In this document: in pieces, positions 37,660 through 41,962 of the stretch
How positions within the stretch are numbered: position 1 is the first letter of the stretch
Layout of the letters: every line of letters starts with the position of its first letter
Assembly: GCA_009602725.1 (NCBI GenBank)
Contig: WELB01000031.1
Coordinates: forward strand, 283,383-325,344
Source of the DNA: Spirogloea muscicola
Taxonomy: Eukaryota > Streptophyta > Zygnematophyceae > Spirogloeales > Spirogloeaceae
DNA: 41,962 nt
Direction: 5' to 3'
Notes under the pieces: generated by a model
What the model saw: only the letters and a program-made list of their open reading frames with translations
The model's database searches: none
What the model was told of the DNA's origin: nothing
Program-made: the position numbers and the translations under genes

Positions 37660-40110
37660 TCTGACAGAGCTTCTTCAGGCCCCTTCGTAGCTGCTAAGAG
37701 TTTTTGGCCCCTTCGAACCTTTGTCAATCCTTTTCGGGCTGGCTTTTCACAGCCCTTGCCCCCATTGGGTGCCACTTCTCCTGTGGCCCGTTCCTCACTT
37801 ACTCACTCGCGGGTACTGAGCTTTCCCTCTACATCGTCTTGTGTTTTGTAGTGTAGTCCTTGTTCGGCACCTTTTTCTTTTGGCTTTGGACATTGTCCAA
37901 TTATTTTCGGGCTGGCTTTGCCAGCTCCTCTTCCTTATGGGCGAGCACTTTCTTCGTTTCGGGCTGGCTGTTTACATCTTTCAGAGCCACTGCCTTAAAT
38001 TGGAAGAGCTGTTCCTATCCTACCAGGCCTCGTCGGGTGCCTCCTTTCCAGCTGCAAATTACTCCCACTTGCTGCTGCTAACTCGGGGTTTCTAAGCTCC
38101 TCTCCTCTTTCTTTCTTTGTAGTCTCCTGCATAGCTGTGTGTGTGTGGTTTAGGCGCCTTCCAGCTCCTTGTCCGTTCTTTTCTTTTGCTGGCCTTTCAC
38201 AGCGACTGCCTACGATTGGAAGAGCTATTCTTTCCTACCGGGCAAGCTTTGAGAATGCTTGAGGAAGCGCTTTGGCCCCTTCGGACCTTGTCACCCCTTC
38301 TCGGGCTGGCTGTACACAGCCCTTGACCCCTTTTTTGAGACAGCCACTTTCCCTCGGGCTGGCTGTTCACAACCCTTGCCCCCTTTGGGAGAGCCACCTT
38401 CTTACAAAGTCCTGATAACGGGCCAATGAGCTGGATAAGTGGGTTTCTTTTACCCTTGTATTTTATTTGGGCTGGCCTTTCAGCCCCTGCCTTCTATTGG
38501 AAAGAGCTGTTGTTTGATTTTTGCCAGTCGGCAGGGACAGCAAGATGAGCTGCCCGGCTTTGACGCTGCTGGGTCGCTTACCCAGGTGTTTCGCATGCGG
38601 CTAACCATTTCTTTCTAACGGTCCGGGGCCAGGCTCACGCAGTGCACTGGCAGGCTCCGCTTTGGCCGCTCCTTCTGAATCTTGTCGGGGTGCCTCTTGT
38701 CAAGCTGGAAGTCACTCCAACTTGACCCTCTGTTTGCACCTGGCTGGCTTCTTCAGCCGCTCTTTTGATATCGGCAGCCGCCCTATCCTTCTTGACTTGC
38801 GGCTGCTGACTTGGGGTCACTAAGCTCCCATTCGCCTTAGTTTTTTGCATAGCTGTGTGGTTTGGCGCCTTTCGGCCCTTTGGACCTTGTTCTTTCTTTC
38901 TGGGCTTGCGTTTCACATTTCCCCGCCCCCTTCGGTAGAGCTCACTTCCTCTTTGGAAGAGCTCACTTCTTTCGGCCTTTTGGACATAGATTGGGCTGGC
39001 CTCCCTTGGAAGAGCTCACTTCTCTTTCCGGCCGCTTCGGACCTTGTCCCATTCTTCTGAGCTGGCTGTTCACAGCCCCCGCCCCCTTTGCTAGATGCTA
39101 GCTGCTACGTCATTAGATGTGCTTACCATTGTACTTGGCTATACTGGCCTTCGATTGTTTCAAATACACGAAATTCCCCCTTTGGTATGAGTCGTCCTAA
39201 TGGGGCACCCCAGAAGTGGATGGAACAGATTTTGAAGGGGCCGGAGCTCAATTCGTTGATGAGTATACTCTCTATCATAGCCCTCGCCCCCTTTGCTGCA
39301 GCACTACTCCGATTACCCCCAATGCGATCAGCTCCTGCCAGCTGCAGTTGACATCTTTGGCTGTGTAGGTCCTCGTTTCCACACTCTCCTCCAGAGTATT
39401 GCCAATCTAGGCTATGCACGACGTGCAGATGTGTTTCCGGCAGAGATGGGCCTGCCAGCTGCATATCTGTCGTTCTTGCGACGACGTGTTTCGGCCTGTT
39501 TGCAGCGTGCTCAGGCTAATGCTTTGCACCAGAAAGCTGGGCGAGCTCTACTCAGGGGCAGAAGGGCTTTGTATCTGCCATCTAGTATTCAGGCATTGAT
39601 GTTTTGACCCGTGGTTACTGAGCGAATCAATCTGCTGTAGGTGATGTGCGTCTCTAGATGTGCTTGCCTTTGTACTTGGCAATATGGCCTTTGTTTGTTT
39701 TAAAAGACACGAAAACTTTTCCTTTGGAAGCGCCACTTCATTTTTCCTTGTCCATTGTTCTTGGGCTGGCCTTTAACTGCCATGAACCATACCTGAATAG
39801 CAACAAATATCTAGCCTTTCACACCTCTGCCTGTCGTCAAGGGGAATGCTTTCGGCGGCTAGTCTTTCTGACTTGCGACTACTAAATAGAGGTTACTAAG
39901 TGAGTATCTGTCATGGTCCTTGCTTAGATATTTATTTCAGCCCATTTCGCCTCTTCGGAATATGTCAATAGGTTTTCGGGCTGGCTTTTTGCAGCCCTCG
40001 CCCCCCCTGAGAGAGTCTCTTTCCTTCACATCCCTTCTGAAGCTTGTTCATTCTTCTGTGGGCTGGCTTTTCACAGCCGTCGCCTCCTGTGGAAGAGCTG
40101 CTAATTGCCC
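37660..40110 (+). mobile_element. Array of LINE 3' hairpin modules with tail fragments
   Basis: About 13 irregularly spaced copies of a roughly 70-bp module: a TTCGGACCTTGTCC-like lead, a GGGCTGGCTTTTCACAGCCC-type stem-loop, then GCCCCCATTGGGAGAGC-like sequence. Copies lie near 37736, 37908, 37968, 38180, 38298, 38352, 38468, 38898, 38992, 39056, 39759, 39976 and 40058. Between them are LINE termini: TRGY at 37800-37820, LLLLTRGF at 38060-38094, a GFDAAGSLTQVFRMRLTISF segment at 38555-38616, LDLRLLTWGH near 38820 and LSDLRLLNRGY near 39870-39898. Confidence 0.7.
39297..39621 (+). pseudogene. LINE family B C-terminal fragment
   Basis: Encodes LLPAAVDIFGCVGPRFHTLL, SIANLGYARRADVFPAEMG and LSFLRRRVSACLQRAQANA, then a frameshift before the terminal DVLTRGY and stop at 39619-39621. 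It is distinct from family A but shares the ending. Confidence 0.8.
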
Positions 40111-41139
40111 CTTCTTCCAAGTGCAATTGAGGAGCATCCGGGAGTCAGCACTCTGCTCTTTCCCCTCCCTACAACCCCTCCTCACCCCCTTCTCAGCGCT
40201 GGCCCAAGCACCAGACAAAGCCGCACAGGCCAGGCTCGTTGCTGCAGTTGAGGACGAGCGCCGCAAGTCGTTGAGGACGATGCCGGATACAGCACCAATC
40301 CAAGGAGTCTGGCACGTCTCACACCGCTGGCAACGCCTGGGGCAACGGATTGGCTCACCACACACGCAATTCACAATGCCTTCAGAATCACCCTGAAGCA
40401 TTCCGGACGCTTCTCCAGCTGTTCCTGGGCCTGCCCCCGACCTGCCTAATTGGAGTGACTCAATGTGAGTGCGGCTTCCGTGCGGAGGGTGGAGACCTTG
40501 CCACCCACATGCTGCGGTGTCCTACAGGCCCTGAGGTGGTTGGCGTCCACAATCTCCTACGGGACGCCCTGGCAGGCTTGATGCGCGACGCCGGCTACCG
40601 CGCCATCGTGGAAGTGACCAATGTAATGCCACCACCACGGATTCCCAGGGACGTCATCACCGTCGCACCCTGGACATTGCGGGTGTACAACGTGGCGGAG
40701 GTCCACGAGCCTTGTTGACGTGGTGGTGACAGAGGCATACAAAAGTTCCGCTTCGACACATATTTCTGGCCACGCGGTGGGAGGTGCTGAGCAGAGAAAG
40801 CTCCGACACTACTCTGACTACCCCCGCAGCGATCATCTCCTACCGGCGGCCATCGACACATTTGGCTGCATGGGCCCTCGCTTTCACACCTTGCTGGAGA
40901 ACATTGCAAGCTTGGGATATGCACGTCGTGAGGATATGCTTCCAGCTCAGCTGGGCATGCCGGCAGCCTTCTTGTCGTTCTTGCGACGTCGAGTATCAGT
41001 TTGTCTGCAGCGAGCTCAGGCTCATGCATTGCATCAAAAAGCTGGTCGAGCCTTAGCTGGTAGCTCTAGAGGTTGTCGAGTGCTGTCCGGTATTCGGGCA
41101 TCAGTTAGTGACCTCTATGTGCTGACTCGTGGTTACTGA
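40111..41139 (+). pseudogene. LINE family B 3' half: finger, endonuclease and C-terminus
   Basis: Longest family B copy. After a decayed start (40111-40390) it encodes LLQLFLGLPPTCLIGVTQCE, a CCHC-like finger (CECGF, then HMLRC), HNLLRDALAGLMRDAGYRAI, a RRTLDIAG segment and LVDVVVTEAYK; the last two are in frames shifted near 40640 and 40715. Then come YSDYPRSDHLLPAAIDTFGC and a continuous tail ending SVSDLYVLTRGY at 41139. At least two frameshifts make it inactive. It is less GC-rich than family A. Confidence 0.82.
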
Positions 41140-41249
41140 GCGGGTCAACTTAGCAGCAGGGTGACGTACATTTGTCAATGTGCTTACCTTTGTACTTGGC
41201 CACACATGGCCCTTCATCTCTTAATACACTCGCCATTTTCCTACTTGAA

Positions 41250-41456
41250 GCACTAATGTCCTGGGCGGCCTCACCCTCTTGCGGGTTCCCCTCTGCTGCA
41301 CCATTGTTCGTGGAGGAGCAGCTGCGAGCTTGGCTGCAGGCGCGCCTCCAGCCAGCGGCTCACATCCCTCAATTGGACGACATGCACCTGACGCTCACCA
41401 TGCTAACCAAGAGCATGCTGCACCTGCGGCGCTCCCCTCGTGAATGCAGCTTATAG
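41250..41456 (+). pseudogene. LINE fragment from the RT-endonuclease linker
   Basis: Encodes LFVEEQLRAWLQARLQPAAH and LDDMHLTLTMLTKSML, matching FVAEQLQGRLQDHLRPAA and LNDMQLATAMLTR of the long LINE (19020-19130). It stops at about 41456. Confidence 0.75.
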
Positions 41457-41925
41457 GTCGAGGAGAAGATCATGTGAGGAGGGCTGCCGCTTGGAGAGCG
41501 CTAGTTAGCTGTACCACCTACCTGCCTATCTGCCAGCTGTGCCGCTACTGGCAGGCGGCGGTGGCGGCGGCAATGACGGGCGGCGGCGTCACAGCCCCGG
41601 GCTCGAGCACGGGATGATAAGCAGGGCAGGCGATAGTGGCAAAACTACGAGCTTTTGCTCACAGAAAACAAGAAGCGCTCTCGTGGAAGAGGAAACGACT
41701 CTACCAGCAGATGGCAATGGCTGTGGAAGCCCTTGACGGAAGGCTCGGTAGTCGATACTGAACAATGCATGACTTCCAGGCAGGAACGAGTAGGGACGCT
41801 TTCTTGGACTCGAGTGGCGGGCCAACAGCCGCGGGGAACAAGCTTTATGGTAAGCGCAGAGAGAGGGAAGGGGCGTGGAGCGGGGGCGGTGGTAGGGGAG
41901 AAGTACAGAGTGGGAGAGGGAGAAG
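41457..41925. other. No gene recognised
   Basis: Mixed sequence with a GGCGGTGGCGGCGG run. Small open frames show no family features and no LINE motifs were found. Confidence 0.4.
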
Positions 41926-41962
41926 GGAGAGAGAGCGAGAGAGAGAGAGAGAGAGAGAGAGA
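41926..41962. repeat. (GA)n microsatellite at the window edge
   Basis: AG/GA dinucleotides run to the end of the window, preceded by purine-rich DNA from about 41860. Confidence 0.9.

Noticed and set aside
37660-40110. CRISPR-like array
   Set aside because: Spacing is irregular, repeat units diverge, intervals contain LINE ORF pieces, and the genome is eukaryotic.
41539-41825. Small open frames at the right edge
   Set aside because: Glycine-run and low-complexity peptides on both strands, with no homology I can recognise.

Overview
The window looks like nuclear DNA of a green alga (Chlorophyta; a trebouxiophyte-like genome is my best guess). Three things point there. Its spliced genes are plant-type (a plastid NOG1-like GTPase, a plant-style receptor kinase, a SIK1/STE20 kinase, a p24-delta cargo receptor and a UBE2J/UBC32 E2). 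It holds short degenerate copies of the TTTAGGG telomere repeat. Its non-LTR retrotransposons are very GC-rich. I cannot name the species. I built six exon-intron models by hand from splice sites, phase and homology; five cover a complete coding region whose exon lengths sum to a multiple of three or run in phase to the stop.

Layout: 1-1802 is a nest of retrotransposon remnants. 2682-3042 is a long TG/TGTGTC microsatellite. 3183-5270 (-) is an ER-anchored ubiquitin-conjugating enzyme. 5430-6476 is a second nest. 7055-10797 (+) is a plastid NOG1/PDE318-like GTPase whose first exon is not resolved. 11712-14582 (-) is an unidentified 428-residue protein with a hydrophobic N-terminal hairpin and two duplicated C-terminal exons. 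15773-20720 is a third nest holding a nearly complete LINE (RT plus restriction-like endonuclease, one frameshift). 21331-25165 (+) is a receptor-like kinase with signal sequence, glycosylatable ectodomain, membrane span and complete RD-type kinase domain. 26075-27190 (-) is a p24-delta protein. 27250-28130 is a fourth nest. 29348-35103 (-) is a 19-exon SIK1/MST-type STE20 kinase. 35355-41456 is a fifth nest with an inverted LINE duplication, an array of hairpin modules and a second, less GC-rich LINE family.

The genes are ordinary single-copy housekeeping or signalling genes and do not form an operon or pathway; UBE2J (ER-associated degradation) and p24 (ER-Golgi cargo) share only the early secretory pathway. 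The most notable patterns are: the complete receptor kinase; the hairpin and exon-duplication protein; retrotransposon nests lying in 5' flanks but not in the two convergent 3'-3' intervals or in introns; a hairpin module repeated many times; and an ~88-bp near-identical dispersed repeat. Single N bases (2959, 6477, 27185, 35245) sit at nest/gene boundaries or inside the microsatellite, so some junctions may be assembly joins.
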